A stretch of 35,741 bases of DNA from Gemmatimonadota bacterium (GTDB taxonomy: Bacteria > Gemmatimonadota > Gemmatimonadetes > Longimicrobiales > Longimicrobiaceae): NCBI GenBank assembly GCA_019348265.1, contig JAHWJV010000003.1, forward strand, positions 1-35,741, written 5' to 3'. The notes beneath the pieces are model-generated. The model had not been told where the DNA came from, did not search any database, and saw only the letters and a program-made list of their open reading frames with translations. Shown here piece after piece: positions 8,851-18,111 of this stretch. Made by a program: the position numbers and the translations under genes. Position 1 is the stretch's first letter, and every line of letters begins with the position of its first letter.

Positions 8851-10185
8851 TCAGCTGCCGGCCGGCGTAGGGGATGTCGCCGCCGCGGGACTCGCCGGGA
8901 CACGCCAGCCCTCAACCGGGTCCGGCCTCGCGGGGTCGAACGGCGGGACGTCCCCGACGATGTAGCGGGCGATGGGAAGGCCGCTGGCCCTCAAGCCCTC
9001 CACGACCATCTTCGCGAGCTCGTACGCGCCATACGCGTTGTGATGGGTGTTGTCCTCCAGCGCCCGCTCCTGGCCGGGGAAGGTTCCGGCCGGGTAATGC
9101 ACGAGCGACTTCTTGGAGCCCTCTATGCCGAGCGCCTCGTAGAAGGTCTCGCTCATGGCGTTGAGATCGATCAGCGTCACCTTCTCCTCGCGGGCGGTCT
9201 GCCGCACGGCTTCCGGGTAGTCACCGAGTGTGTTCACGATCTGGCCTGCGGCGTCGAAGTTCCGGCGATGCACGGGGGTGACCAGCACGGGCGTCGCGCC
9301 GCGCGCCCGTGCCTGGCGGATGTAATCCCGGAGCGTCGCCTTGTAGGTGGTGAAGGCATCCAGGTGGTTCGGCCCCGGCTTCTGATCGTTGTGGGCGAAT
9401 TCGATGAACAGGTAGTCCCCTTCGCGCATGAGGCTGAGCGCCTGCTGCAGGCGCTTCTCGGCCGCGAACGCACGCAGCGTCTCGCCGGACTCGGCGTGGT
9501 TCGCGACGACCACGGCGCGTGGCTGGAAGAAGCGCGTGAACATCTGACCCCACGACGCGTACGGCTCCGTCGTCTGGTCCGTCACCGTCGAGTTGCCCGC
9601 CAGGTGGAGCGTGATGGGATTGCGCGCCGGCTCGATGTAGATGGCGCGAACGCTCGGGAGATCGCCATTGAACTCCAGCGTGAGACGCTGGTCCCAGGTG
9701 AAGCTCCCCACTTCGCGGGCGTTAAGCCGGACCGAGTCACCCCCGGGGATGAGAGGCGTGCGAACGTGAACGGTGAAGGTGCGGGTGACGAACCGCCCGG
9801 GCGCGGTGGGGACCGCCTCCAGCATGAGCCGGCGTGCCTCGGCCTTCACCGTGGTGGTCGTCGCCCGCATGGGGTGGCCAAGCTCGACGGTTACATCGTA
9901 GCTGCCCGGCGGGAGATCGGTGGCGAAGACGAAGGGTCGCTCGCTGGAGCAAACGTCGCCCCCGCTGTCCGTCAGCGTGCGGAGAAAGCCGTAGCCCCGA
10001 TCCGCGGAGTAGGCATCCACGGGCCGTAGCGTGGTGGGCGTGATCGGCCCCGAAGCAGGGCCGCAACCGAAAGCCAGCGTGGTCTGACCGCGTTGGGCCA
10101 GAGCCGATGGCGGGAGCGCGAGGCAAAAAGCCAACGCCGCTAATCCCGCTCGTCGCCTGGGCCCCGCCATCAACATCTCGCGCAT
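8851..10185 (-). CDS. Second rhamnogalacturonan acetylesterase-like SGNH hydrolase with N-terminal accessory domain
   Basis: Signal peptide; HLAGNSTVTDQTTEPYASWGQMFTRFF; FIEFAHNDQKPGPNHLDAFTTYKATLRDYI; DNTHHNAYGAYELA. Confidence 0.8.
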   Translation of the reverse strand: MREMLMAGPRRRAGLAALAFCLALPPSALAQRGQTTLAFGCGPASGPITPTTLRPVDAYSADRGYGFLRTLTDSGGDVCSSERPFVFATDLPPGSYDVTVELGHPMRATTTTVKAEARRLMLEAVPTAPGRFVTRTFTVHVRTPLIPGGDSVRLNAREVGSFTWDQRLTLEFNGDLPSVRAIYIEPARNPITLHLAGNSTVTDQTTEPYASWGQMFTRFFQPRAVVVANHAESGETLRAFAAEKRLQQALSLMREGDYLFIEFAHNDQKPGPNHLDAFTTYKATLRDYIRQARARGATPVLVTPVHRRNFDAAGQIVNTLGDYPEAVRQTAREEKVTLIDLNAMSETFYEALGIEGSKKSLVHYPAGTFPGQERALEDNTHHNAYGAYELAKMVVEGLRASGLPIARYIVGDVPPFDPARPDPVEGWRVPASPAAATSPTPAGS

Positions 10186-10222
10186 GAGGAAACCTCCCTC
10201 TGGTTCGTGGTGCGTTCGCCCT

Positions 10223-12025
10223 TCAACGAACGCCGAGATAGTAGCTGGTCATTGGCGGCATGTCATAGCCCATCGCCTTGTGCGCGACATCGAGCCGATA
10301 GATCGGGTCCTGCATCAGCGTGACCCGCCGGTCCGCCGCGGGAATGGTCGTGCTGTAGATGCGGAGCTCGCCGTTGGCGAAGGTGATGATCTCCTCGCGC
10401 CAGTCGCCGACCACATCCGCCCAGGACATCACCGCGCCCTCGATCCCCGTCGCGAGAGTCGGCCCCCTCCACTTGGCGACGGTGCCGCGGTGCGCGATCT
10501 CGCGCAGCAGATCCGCATCCCACCAGACCAGCCCCGTCTGCGGCGGCACCTCTCCCGGGATCCTCTGGCCTCTGGCGGTGAAGTAGTATTTGTCCGCCCA
10601 GAGCTCCATCCCGGGGTGGGCGGGGTCGATGTCCGCCACCACGGCGCTGCCGAGCTGGTTGTCGGCCGTCTCCTCGTTGATCCCGAAGATCATGTCGCCG
10701 GTGCTCGCGTCCCAGAGGCTGAAGCCGTTCTTCGGATGCGGATCCTCGTAGATGTAGACGGCCTCGAGACCGGGGCGATCGGGATCGACATCGGTGACAT
10801 ACATCCGGTCGCCGTGACCCATCCCGGTGCTCCACATGATCCGCCCGTCGTTGTCGATGGCGATGGCGCCGTTCAGGATCTCGTCCGCAGGGTCGTCGTC
10901 GATGTTCGCGACTTTGATCGTGTGCTGACCCTGTCCCTGGTAGCGGAAACCTGACGTCTGGTTCGTCCAGTGCCAGGCTTTGCGGAGGGTGTCCCGATGG
11001 AGGAGCCAGGCATCCATCTTCATCAGGCCGTAGGTGCCGCGGGCCGCGAGGACGCTGGGGGTCTTGCCGTCGAGATAGGCGATGGCCATCAGGTTCCGGT
11101 TCATCCGGTTCCCGTAATCGTCGCCCCAATCTCGGACGTTGCCGCGCTCCGGCCATGGCGCGCGGGTGACCTGTCGGCCGGTGAGCCCGTCCCAGATCGA
11201 TAGGTACTCCGGCCCGGTGAGCACCTGGCCATTGGCGTCGCGGGGGTCGCCATCACCCGTCTTGAGCGCAACGTCGGCTTTGCCGTCGCCGCTGAAGTCG
11301 TAGACCAGCATCGGCGAGTACCAGGTGCCCAGCTCGATCGACCAACCGAGGTCGTTCCGCCAGAGGAAGGTGCCGTCGCTCCGGTAGCCTTCCACCTTGA
11401 AGGTGTCGGGGCTCCGGCGCACGCGGCCGGGATCGATGGCGCCGCCGGGACGCTTCACCACGAAGTCGTATTCGCCATCCCCATCGAGGTCGCCGATGCC
11501 GAGCTTGTGAACCGCCCGGGTGTCGAGATCCTCGCGCAGCTTGATCGCTCGGTACGGCAGCTCCGCCGCATTCGCCGCCAGAACCACCCTGCCAGACTCC
11601 GCCTGCTCCGCGCCATTGACCACGGGTCGAACGAACCAGGCATTCTCCCGTGTCAGCCGCGCGGCGGTGTCGATGAAGTCCGTAGTGGTGCGGATCGGAT
11701 CGCGGTTCAGCTTCGTCGCGCGGCCGCCGGCAGTCGCCCGGTACACGTTGAAAGCGATGTCGGAGGGGTCGGTCTCCAGGAGCCGCCAGCCGAGGTAGAC
11801 CGCCTGCGGCCCGGTGCGCATCGCCAGCATCCCGCGCCCGAGCTTCTCCTCGATCCGCGTCTCAGCCCAGCCGAGCACCTGCGGTTGACCGGTGTGGCCG
11901 GCGTTGAGAGTGTAGTAGTCGTAGTTCGGCGGCAGCCCCGTATTGGGCGGGAGCTCGCGCGTTTGCGCGCTCGCCGCCGACGCGGCGGAGACCAACGCGA
12001 GCAGCGCGATCCTCGACGTCTTCAT
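10223..12025 (-). CDS. Rhamnogalacturonan lyase, PL11-like
   Basis: Signal peptide; GLPPNYDYYTLNAGHTGQ...YLGWRLLETDPSDIAFNVYRATAGG...YDFSGDGKADVALKTGDGD...YGNRMNRNLMAIAYLDG. Confidence 0.88.
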   Translation of the reverse strand: MKTSRIALLALVSAASAASAQTRELPPNTGLPPNYDYYTLNAGHTGQPQVLGWAETRIEEKLGRGMLAMRTGPQAVYLGWRLLETDPSDIAFNVYRATAGGRATKLNRDPIRTTTDFIDTAARLTRENAWFVRPVVNGAEQAESGRVVLAANAAELPYRAIKLREDLDTRAVHKLGIGDLDGDGEYDFVVKRPGGAIDPGRVRRSPDTFKVEGYRSDGTFLWRNDLGWSIELGTWYSPMLVYDFSGDGKADVALKTGDGDPRDANGQVLTGPEYLSIWDGLTGRQVTRAPWPERGNVRDWGDDYGNRMNRNLMAIAYLDGKTPSVLAARGTYGLMKMDAWLLHRDTLRKAWHWTNQTSGFRYQGQGQHTIKVANIDDDPADEILNGAIAIDNDGRIMWSTGMGHGDRMYVTDVDPDRPGLEAVYIYEDPHPKNGFSLWDASTGDMIFGINEETADNQLGSAVVADIDPAHPGMELWADKYYFTARGQRIPGEVPPQTGLVWWDADLLREIAHRGTVAKWRGPTLATGIEGAVMSWADVVGDWREEIITFANGELRIYSTTIPAADRRVTLMQDPIYRLDVAHKAMGYDMPPMTSYYLGVR

Positions 12026-12132
12026 TCGTCTGATCTCCCAGGTGCGCGAGGTAAACCTACCATCGGGAGCCGGTCTGCCATGGGGCGGAAGAATGGTACG
12101 TTCGCGCCTCGCGTTGAACGGCGCGGACCGTG

Positions 12133-12699
12133 TCAAACGCGCAGTGCCTTCATCGCCTCCGCCCACCGAAGCAGCTCGGTGAGCATCACCTCGGCCGCGC
12201 GAGCCTGTACCTCGCCGGGGTCGAATACGCCCGACTCCTTGTCCAGGTGCTCGCTGTAGAACGGAATGGAGACTGCCTCCGGGAGCGGCATCATCTTGAG
12301 GGCGGTGAGCACCTGTTTGGTTATCTGCACGCCGCGCAGGCCGGCAGAGACGCCGCCATAGCTCACGAATGCCGCCGGCTTGTACGCCCACTCGTGCATC
12401 AGATAGTCCAGCGCGTTCACCAGCGACGGAGGCGCGCTGAAGTTGTACTCGGGGGTGACGAAGACGAACGCGTCCGCGCGGTCGACGATGGCGCTCCAGT
12501 TTCGAGTATGCTCATGCTCGTACTTCTTCAGCCGCGGATGGTTCGGCTCGTCGAACATCGGGAGGTTCACCTCCGCCAGGTCGACCACCTCGATGTTGAA
12601 CTTCCCATGCTTCCTCGCGAGCTCGAGGAACCAGGCGGCGACGTGCGGTCCCGCGCGGCCGGGGCGGGTGCTGACGATCACGACGTGCAGGTTCAGCAT
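12133..12699 (-). CDS. NAD(P)H-dependent FMN reductase / flavodoxin-fold oxidoreductase
   Basis: VVIVSTRPGRAGPHVAAWFLELA...FVFVTPEYNFSAPPSLVNALDYL. Confidence 0.85.
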   Translation of the reverse strand: MLNLHVVIVSTRPGRAGPHVAAWFLELARKHGKFNIEVVDLAEVNLPMFDEPNHPRLKKYEHEHTRNWSAIVDRADAFVFVTPEYNFSAPPSLVNALDYLMHEWAYKPAAFVSYGGVSAGLRGVQITKQVLTALKMMPLPEAVSIPFYSEHLDKESGVFDPGEVQARAAEVMLTELLRWAEAMKALRV

Positions 12700-12703
12700 C
12701 TTG

Positions 12704-13666
12704 TCATCGGTCCGCGGTAAGGGGTTTGAGGCGCGTTTCGATCTCCGCGCGACGGGGTTCCAGAAAGGGCGGCAGCTTGAGATGGTCGCCGTCCAGCGGC
12801 CCGTCCACCTCGAACCCCGGGCCATCGGTGGCGAGCTCGAAAAAGACGCCGTTCGGCTCGCGGACGTATACGGAGCGGAAGTAGTAGCGCTCCACCACAC
12901 CGCTGTTCACGTATCCCAGATCGTCGAGACGGTCGGCCCACTGCTGGACGGCGTCCATCTCGGGAACGCGGAGGGCGAAGTGGTGCACGCCTCCCGCGCC
13001 GTACCGGGCCTGCGGCAGATCCTCGCGCACGATGACGTGCACCTCGGCGTGCGGTCCGCCCGCACCGGCGCGATATACATGTGTCTGATACCGCTCGTCC
13101 TCGGGGAGAGCGTACGAGCGATCGTGCACGAGCCCGAGTCCCCCGGTCCGGAAGCGCTCCGTCGGCTCCCGGGTCGGAACGGTGATTACCGTGTATCCGA
13201 GGCCCCGGACCTGGTGCTCCGCCGATACGGGGCTGTCGCCCCAGGGGAAGGACTCCCCCGCCCCACCGTCATCGACCAGCGACAGCTGAGTGCCCTCCGC
13301 ATCCGCGAAGTCCAGCACCGCGCGGCCATCGCGCGAAGTGATCTGCCCGCGAGCGACGCCGTGCTCATCCAGGCGCGACTCCCAGAACGCTAGCGAACTC
13401 TCCCCCGCGATCCGGAACGTGGTAAGTGAGATGCTGTTGTTGCCGGGCTTCTCCCGCGCGGCCCGCGGGATGTCGAAGACCGTCAAGTCGGAGCCGGGTG
13501 TGCCCGCCCCGTCCCCGAAGAAGAGGTGGTACATGCTCGGCGCGTCCTGATTCACGGTCTTGATGAGTGGACGCAGCCCGAGGATGCGGGTGTAGAAATC
13601 GCGCGACCGGCCGATGTGCGCGCTCAAAGCGCTGACGTGATGCATGCCCGTCAATGCCAGCGTCAT
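12704..13666 (-). CDS. VOC-family ring-cleaving dioxygenase / glyoxalase (MhqA/MhqO-like)
   Basis: GMHHVSALSAHIGRSRDFYTRILGLRPLIKTVNQDAPSMYHLFFGDGAGTPGSDLTVFDIP...HHFALRVPEMDAVQQWADRL. Confidence 0.87.
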   Translation of the reverse strand: MTLALTGMHHVSALSAHIGRSRDFYTRILGLRPLIKTVNQDAPSMYHLFFGDGAGTPGSDLTVFDIPRAAREKPGNNSISLTTFRIAGESSLAFWESRLDEHGVARGQITSRDGRAVLDFADAEGTQLSLVDDGGAGESFPWGDSPVSAEHQVRGLGYTVITVPTREPTERFRTGGLGLVHDRSYALPEDERYQTHVYRAGAGGPHAEVHVIVREDLPQARYGAGGVHHFALRVPEMDAVQQWADRLDDLGYVNSGVVERYYFRSVYVREPNGVFFELATDGPGFEVDGPLDGDHLKLPPFLEPRRAEIETRLKPLTADR

Positions 13667-13853
13667 CCAGCCTCCGGTCGGGAAGGTCGAGTCTCGGAAG
13701 ATCGCCGGCTGGAGACGGTGATGCAAGCAAAAGCCGGAAGCGTCGCGCTTCCGCCGATGCACGAAGCCGCGCCCCGGGTTCGGGGAGCGCGGCTCGACAG
13801 GTGCTGCGACCGATCATATCCGCCGCCTTCGACGCGACAGCGGCCGGGAGGCG

Positions 13854-14726
13854 CTAGGACATCCCCGCAGCGGTGAGCCCCGCCAGGATCCCCCGCATAT
13901 GCGCGAAGGAGAGCATCATCCCCGGAAGCGGATCGTTCGCGTTGATCTCGTATTCGAGGTTCACGTGCCCCTGGTAGCGCATCGCGCGAAGCTGCCTGAA
14001 GAAAGCGGCGACGGGTATGTTCCCTTCACCGACGGCGACCTGGCTGTCGCGGTTGGTGAAATCGGTAAGATCTTTGGCGTGCACGTCGAGCAGGCGCGGC
14101 CCCGCGTCGGCGGCCGCCTTCACGATGTCCGCACCGGCGCGCACGGTGTGCCCGATGTCCATGCATAGCCCCATGTTCGGGTGCATGTTCTGCACGTGGC
14201 GCAGCACGTCGTATGGAGACGGGTAGAACTTGTCTTCCGGCCCGTGGTTGTGGATGGCGACCTTGATGCCGTACTCGCGCGAGAAGCGCTCGATGCGGGG
14301 GAGGAAGGTCGGATTGCCGGTCGCCACGATGAGCGGCATACCCGCGTTCTTCGCGTACTCGAAGTACATGCGGGCCTCCTCGTCCGTGCCCTTCGAGAAG
14401 GTGATGGTCCCGCCGCCCACGATGGTCAGGCCGGCCGCTTCGAACTCGCGGCGCCCCGCCTGCAGCTCGGCCGCGCTGAGTGGGTAGTCGAGGTGGACGG
14501 ACTTGATGTTCACGAACGGGGTGCGCAGCGCTTTGACCATCTCGATCGCTTTGGCGCGCGGGAAACTGCGCAGCGAGTAGCTGGCGACCCCCAGCTTCAG
14601 CGACATGTCCGGAGCGGCGGTCGGAGTTCGGGAGGAGGAGAGCGCCTGCGCGGCCGCGGGGAGCGCGAGGGCGGCTCCACCGGCGGCCGCGAGGAAGGCG
14701 CGGCGTCCCAGGGATTGCTCGGTCAT
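13854..14726 (-). CDS. Tat-exported sugar phosphate isomerase/epimerase (xylose isomerase-like TIM barrel)
   Basis: LGRRAFLAAAGGAALALPAAA Tat signal; KLGVASYSLRSFPRAKAIEMVKAL...VNLEYEINANDPLPGM. Confidence 0.82.
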   Translation of the reverse strand: MTEQSLGRRAFLAAAGGAALALPAAAQALSSSRTPTAAPDMSLKLGVASYSLRSFPRAKAIEMVKALRTPFVNIKSVHLDYPLSAAELQAGRREFEAAGLTIVGGGTITFSKGTDEEARMYFEYAKNAGMPLIVATGNPTFLPRIERFSREYGIKVAIHNHGPEDKFYPSPYDVLRHVQNMHPNMGLCMDIGHTVRAGADIVKAAADAGPRLLDVHAKDLTDFTNRDSQVAVGEGNIPVAAFFRQLRAMRYQGHVNLEYEINANDPLPGMMLSFAHMRGILAGLTAAGMS

Positions 14727-14935
14727 GACTCTCCGGTTCTGGTGGGTGTCCATCTGGATCTCGACCCGACTGCGGACCGCCTCGAGCTTCCGGCCCCCCA
14801 GGTGGTGGGTTGCAGCGGTGGGAGCACTGGCGGCAAAGCGGGCCGGAGCTTAAGCATATGTAGACCCTCAACGGGGGGCAACCGGGCCGCGGAATAGCGG
14901 CGCGCGGAGCGGAAACATTCAGCGTCTGCCAGGCC

Positions 14936-15979
14936 ATGAGCTACCGGATCGGGATCGTCGGCGGAGGGAACATCAGCGATACGCACGCGAGGGCCGCGCT
15001 GGAGATCCCCGGCGTGACCGTGGAAGCGATTTATGGCCAGAATGCCGAGCGGGTCGCGCGGCTGACGGCGCAGTACGGCGGCCGGGCGTACGCCTCGCTG
15101 GAGTCGTTCCTGGACCACCCCGATCTGGACGTGGTGCTGCTGGGGAGCCCTTCCGGTCTGCACGCCGATCAGGGGATCGCCGCGGCGCGGCGCGGCCTGC
15201 ACGTCCTCTCCGAAAAGCCGCTGGACATAGGTACGCAGAAGGTCGACCTGCTGATCCAGGAGTGCGACTCGGCCGGGGTGAAGCTCGGCGTCTTTTTCCA
15301 GGACCGCACCTCGCCGGACATCGCGTGGCTGAAGCGGTTGATCGACGCCGGAGGTCTGGGGGACCCGATTCTCGCCTCCGCGCGGGTGAAGTGGTACCGC
15401 CCGCCGGAGTACTACGCCGGCTCTCGCTGGCGGGGGACCTGGGCGCTGGACGGCGGCGGCGCGCTGATGAACCAGGGCGTCCACACGGCCGACCTGCTGC
15501 TCTGGCTCTTCGGGGACGTCCGCAGCGTGTACGCCCAGACGCGCACGGCGCTGCACGACATCGAGGTGGAGGACACGGCGATCGCCTGCCTCACGTTCGC
15601 AAGCGGCGCGGTAGGCACCCTGGAGGCGACCACCGCTGCCTATCCCGGTTACCCGCGGCGGCTGGAGCTCACCGGGACGAATGGCACGGTGGTGCTGGAG
15701 TCCGACCGGGTGATCTCCGCGGATCTCCACTCGCCGCCGGCCGAAGCGCCGCCGGCGGCGGAAGGGAGCAAGAACGCGAGCGCCAGCTCGGCGACTGTCT
15801 CGGACGTGAGCGGCCACCGGCGGGTGCTGGAGGACTTCCTGTCCTCGGTGACGAACGGCGGTACGCCGGAGAGCGACGGGCGCGAAGGGCGGCGCTCCGT
15901 CGCGCTCATCGAGGCCATCTACGCCTCGGCGCGGACGGGCGCGCCTACGTCGCCGCGCGGCACGGGAAGTACCGACTGA
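14936..15979 (+). CDS. Gfo/Idh/MocA-family oxidoreductase
   Basis: YRIGIVGGGNISDTHARAALEIPGV...VLLGSPSGLHADQGIAAARRGLHVLSEKPLDI. Confidence 0.92.
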   Translation: MSYRIGIVGGGNISDTHARAALEIPGVTVEAIYGQNAERVARLTAQYGGRAYASLESFLDHPDLDVVLLGSPSGLHADQGIAAARRGLHVLSEKPLDIGTQKVDLLIQECDSAGVKLGVFFQDRTSPDIAWLKRLIDAGGLGDPILASARVKWYRPPEYYAGSRWRGTWALDGGGALMNQGVHTADLLLWLFGDVRSVYAQTRTALHDIEVEDTAIACLTFASGAVGTLEATTAAYPGYPRRLELTGTNGTVVLESDRVISADLHSPPAEAPPAAEGSKNASASSATVSDVSGHRRVLEDFLSSVTNGGTPESDGREGRRSVALIEAIYASARTGAPTSPRGTGSTD

Positions 15980-16103
15980 GGTCCCCGCCAAGGATGGACG
16001 GGAGAGGAACCCCCTGCTCCAGTGGGGCAGGCGGGCTGCCGATGCTAGGGTATGCGCCGCCGGCATGCAGCCCGGCGCTCAGCAGCCACCTCGGGTCCCT
16101 GCG

Positions 16104-16949
16104 ATGCGCGCCAGCCTTCCCCACCGCCCGGTACTGATCGTCGCCACGTTGTTGCTCTGCACGCTGCCGGGCGCGCTGGCGGCGCAGTCGCGTTCCAGCG
16201 CGCGGGGTCGCGAGGCGAGCTCAGCTCAGGTGATCCAGAGACGCCTTGCCGAAGCCGAGGCGAGGGAGCAGAAGCGGCTCGCCTGGGCGGCCCGCCGCCC
16301 GGGGATCACCGTCGCTGCCGCGCATGCACCGGAACCGGCGGGCGCGGTCGGTCCGGAGCAGGCTCCCGCGCCTGCGCCTGCGCCCCAGCTCACGCCCGCG
16401 GGGCCTGGAGCACCGGGGTCGGTCAGTGAGACCGCCATCGCCGCTGATCTGCGCTCCCTCGCCCGCTCGATGGGCGTGGAGGAGCGGCTGGACGAGCGCC
16501 GGGTCGTCGCCCTGGCGCCGATGATCGCCGCCGAGGCAGCGCGCTACGCCCTGCCGGCCGCGCTGCTGATCGCCATCATTCAGCTCGAGAGCGAGTACAA
16601 CCCGGATGCGCGATCCCGCGTCGGCGCGACGGGGCTGATGCAGGTGATGCCCTGGTGGCCGCGGGACCTGGGCTATCGGTTCGGAAAGGACCTCACCGAC
16701 GAGTCCACGAACGTACGCTACGGCAGCTGGGTGCTGCAGGACGCGCTGGAGGCCACCGACGGCGACGTGCGGCGCGCGCTGCTGCGCTACAATGGGTGCC
16801 GCACGGGGAGCAACACGCCGGGTTGCTTCAGCTATCCGGACCGGATCCGCCGCCTGGTGGAACGGGTGGCGACCGCTACCTGTTCCGGGCGTGGCTGGGA
16901 AGAATGCGTGGTCGCGCCGCTCCGGAAGTCCCGCACCGAAGCGGACTGA
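16104..16949 (+). CDS. Lytic transglycosylase (SLT domain)
   Basis: AALLIAIIQLESEYNPDARSRVGATGLMQVMPWW...LLRYNGCRTGSNTPGCFSYPDRI; upstream ATG at 16065 also possible. Confidence 0.87.
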   Translation: MRASLPHRPVLIVATLLLCTLPGALAAQSRSSARGREASSAQVIQRRLAEAEAREQKRLAWAARRPGITVAAAHAPEPAGAVGPEQAPAPAPAPQLTPAGPGAPGSVSETAIAADLRSLARSMGVEERLDERRVVALAPMIAAEAARYALPAALLIAIIQLESEYNPDARSRVGATGLMQVMPWWPRDLGYRFGKDLTDESTNVRYGSWVLQDALEATDGDVRRALLRYNGCRTGSNTPGCFSYPDRIRRLVERVATATCSGRGWEECVVAPLRKSRTEAD

Positions 16950-16969
16950 CCTGGTCGGCACGCCTTGCT

Positions 16970-17005
16970 CGCAGCCCCGCCGGTCCGCCGACCGGCGGGG
17001 CTGCG
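16970..17005 (+). terminator. Strong hairpin terminator after the SLT gene
   Basis: cgcagccccgccggtc-cgcc-gaccggcggggctgcg, perfect 16-bp stem, 4-nt loop. Confidence 0.75.
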
Positions 17006-17118
17006 ACGTTTCCCCCTGGCCGGACCCGCGCCGCCCTTGCGTGCGCCGGGGCCGCGGACTATCAAATCAATTAGTCCCCGCCGTATCGCGGCCAATCCGC
17101 AGCAATCCCGGAAAGCCC

Positions 17119-18111
17119 ATGTCCATTCGTCGTCGTACCATACGAATCGTGCCCGCGGTGCTCGCCGCGCTGCTCTGCGCGACCGAGGCGAGCGCGCAGG
17201 CCGCGCCCGGCGCGCCGTTCTCCATCAGGCGTGGAGATCGCATCGTCTTCGTGGGGAATACGTTTGCCGAGAGAATGCAGCTCTTCCCGCACTTCGAGTC
17301 GTTGCTGACCACCCTTCAGCCGGGCGACAGCCTCACCTTCCGCAACATGGGGTGGAGCGCGGACGAGGTCGCGCTGCAGCCGCGTCCGCTGAATTTCGGG
17401 GACATGCATTCCCACCTGAATGAACAGCGCGCAGACGTGATCTTCGCGGCGTTCGGGATGAACGAGTCTTATGCCGGCGAGGCAGGGCTCCCGTCCTTCC
17501 GGGTGGCGCTCGACACGCTGCTCCAGGCGATGCAGCGCCGCCGGTACAACGGAGAGACTCCGCCGAGGATCGTGCTGCTGTCGCCGATCGCGCACGAGCG
17601 CGTCGAGCGGGTGCCGCTGGACCCCGCCGCGCACAACCGGCAGATCGCCGCGTACACGGAGGCTATGCGGCAGGTCGCGGCCAGCAGGGGCGCTCACTTC
17701 GTCGACCTGTACACGCCGACGCTGCCGCTGATGGAGAACCGCTCGCTCGGCGACCTCACCATCAACGGGATCCACCTGAACGATCGCGGTACCGAGATCG
17801 TGAGCCGGATCATGGCCCGCGCGCTCGGGTGGTCCGCCCCGGACCCGCTCGCTCCCGCCAGGCGCACAGCAGCCGACGCCCAGCTCACCGCGGCGATTCG
17901 TGACAAGAACCAGCTCTTCTTCTACCGCTGGCGCGCGGTCAATGGCGAGTACATCTACGGGCGGCGCAAGGAGCCGTTCGGCGTGGTGAACTTCCCGCCG
18001 GAGATGCAGAAGCTCGAAGACATGATCGCCGCGCGTGAGAAGGAGATCTGGCGGCTTGCCAGGGCGGTGGCGGGGCGGCCACGCACCGCACGTGCGGGAG
18101 CTGGCCGATGA
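17119..18111 (+). CDS. SGNH/GDSL hydrolase-family secreted protein (block I GNT)
   Basis: Signal peptide; RIVFVGNTFAERMQLFPHFESLL; AAFGMNESYAG; GIHLNDRGTEIV. Confidence 0.75.
   Translation: MSIRRRTIRIVPAVLAALLCATEASAQAAPGAPFSIRRGDRIVFVGNTFAERMQLFPHFESLLTTLQPGDSLTFRNMGWSADEVALQPRPLNFGDMHSHLNEQRADVIFAAFGMNESYAGEAGLPSFRVALDTLLQAMQRRRYNGETPPRIVLLSPIAHERVERVPLDPAAHNRQIAAYTEAMRQVAASRGAHFVDLYTPTLPLMENRSLGDLTINGIHLNDRGTEIVSRIMARALGWSAPDPLAPARRTAADAQLTAAIRDKNQLFFYRWRAVNGEYIYGRRKEPFGVVNFPPEMQKLEDMIAAREKEIWRLARAVAGRPRTARAGAGR

Noticed and set aside
8758-10029. 423-aa plus-strand ORF opposite the second acetylesterase
   Set aside because: High-GC shadow ORF; the minus-strand protein has signal peptide and SGNH motifs.
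8851-10185. GNST instead of GDST in block I of the second acetylesterase as a sign of inactivity
   Set aside because: Nucleophile Ser is retained and, from memory, the GNSTV(V/T)DQ variant is common in this subfamily.
12026-12391. N-terminal extension of the PL11 lyase ORF
   Set aside because: Upstream part is out-of-frame antisense of the flavin reductase; the signal peptide defines the start at 12025.
14723-16066. 447-aa minus-strand ORF opposite Gfo/Idh
   Set aside because: Shadow ORF; Gfo/Idh motifs on the plus strand are clear.
16970-17005. Perfect 16-bp inverted repeat as a possible mobile element end
   Set aside because: Position just after the SLT stop and 4-nt loop fit a transcription terminator better.
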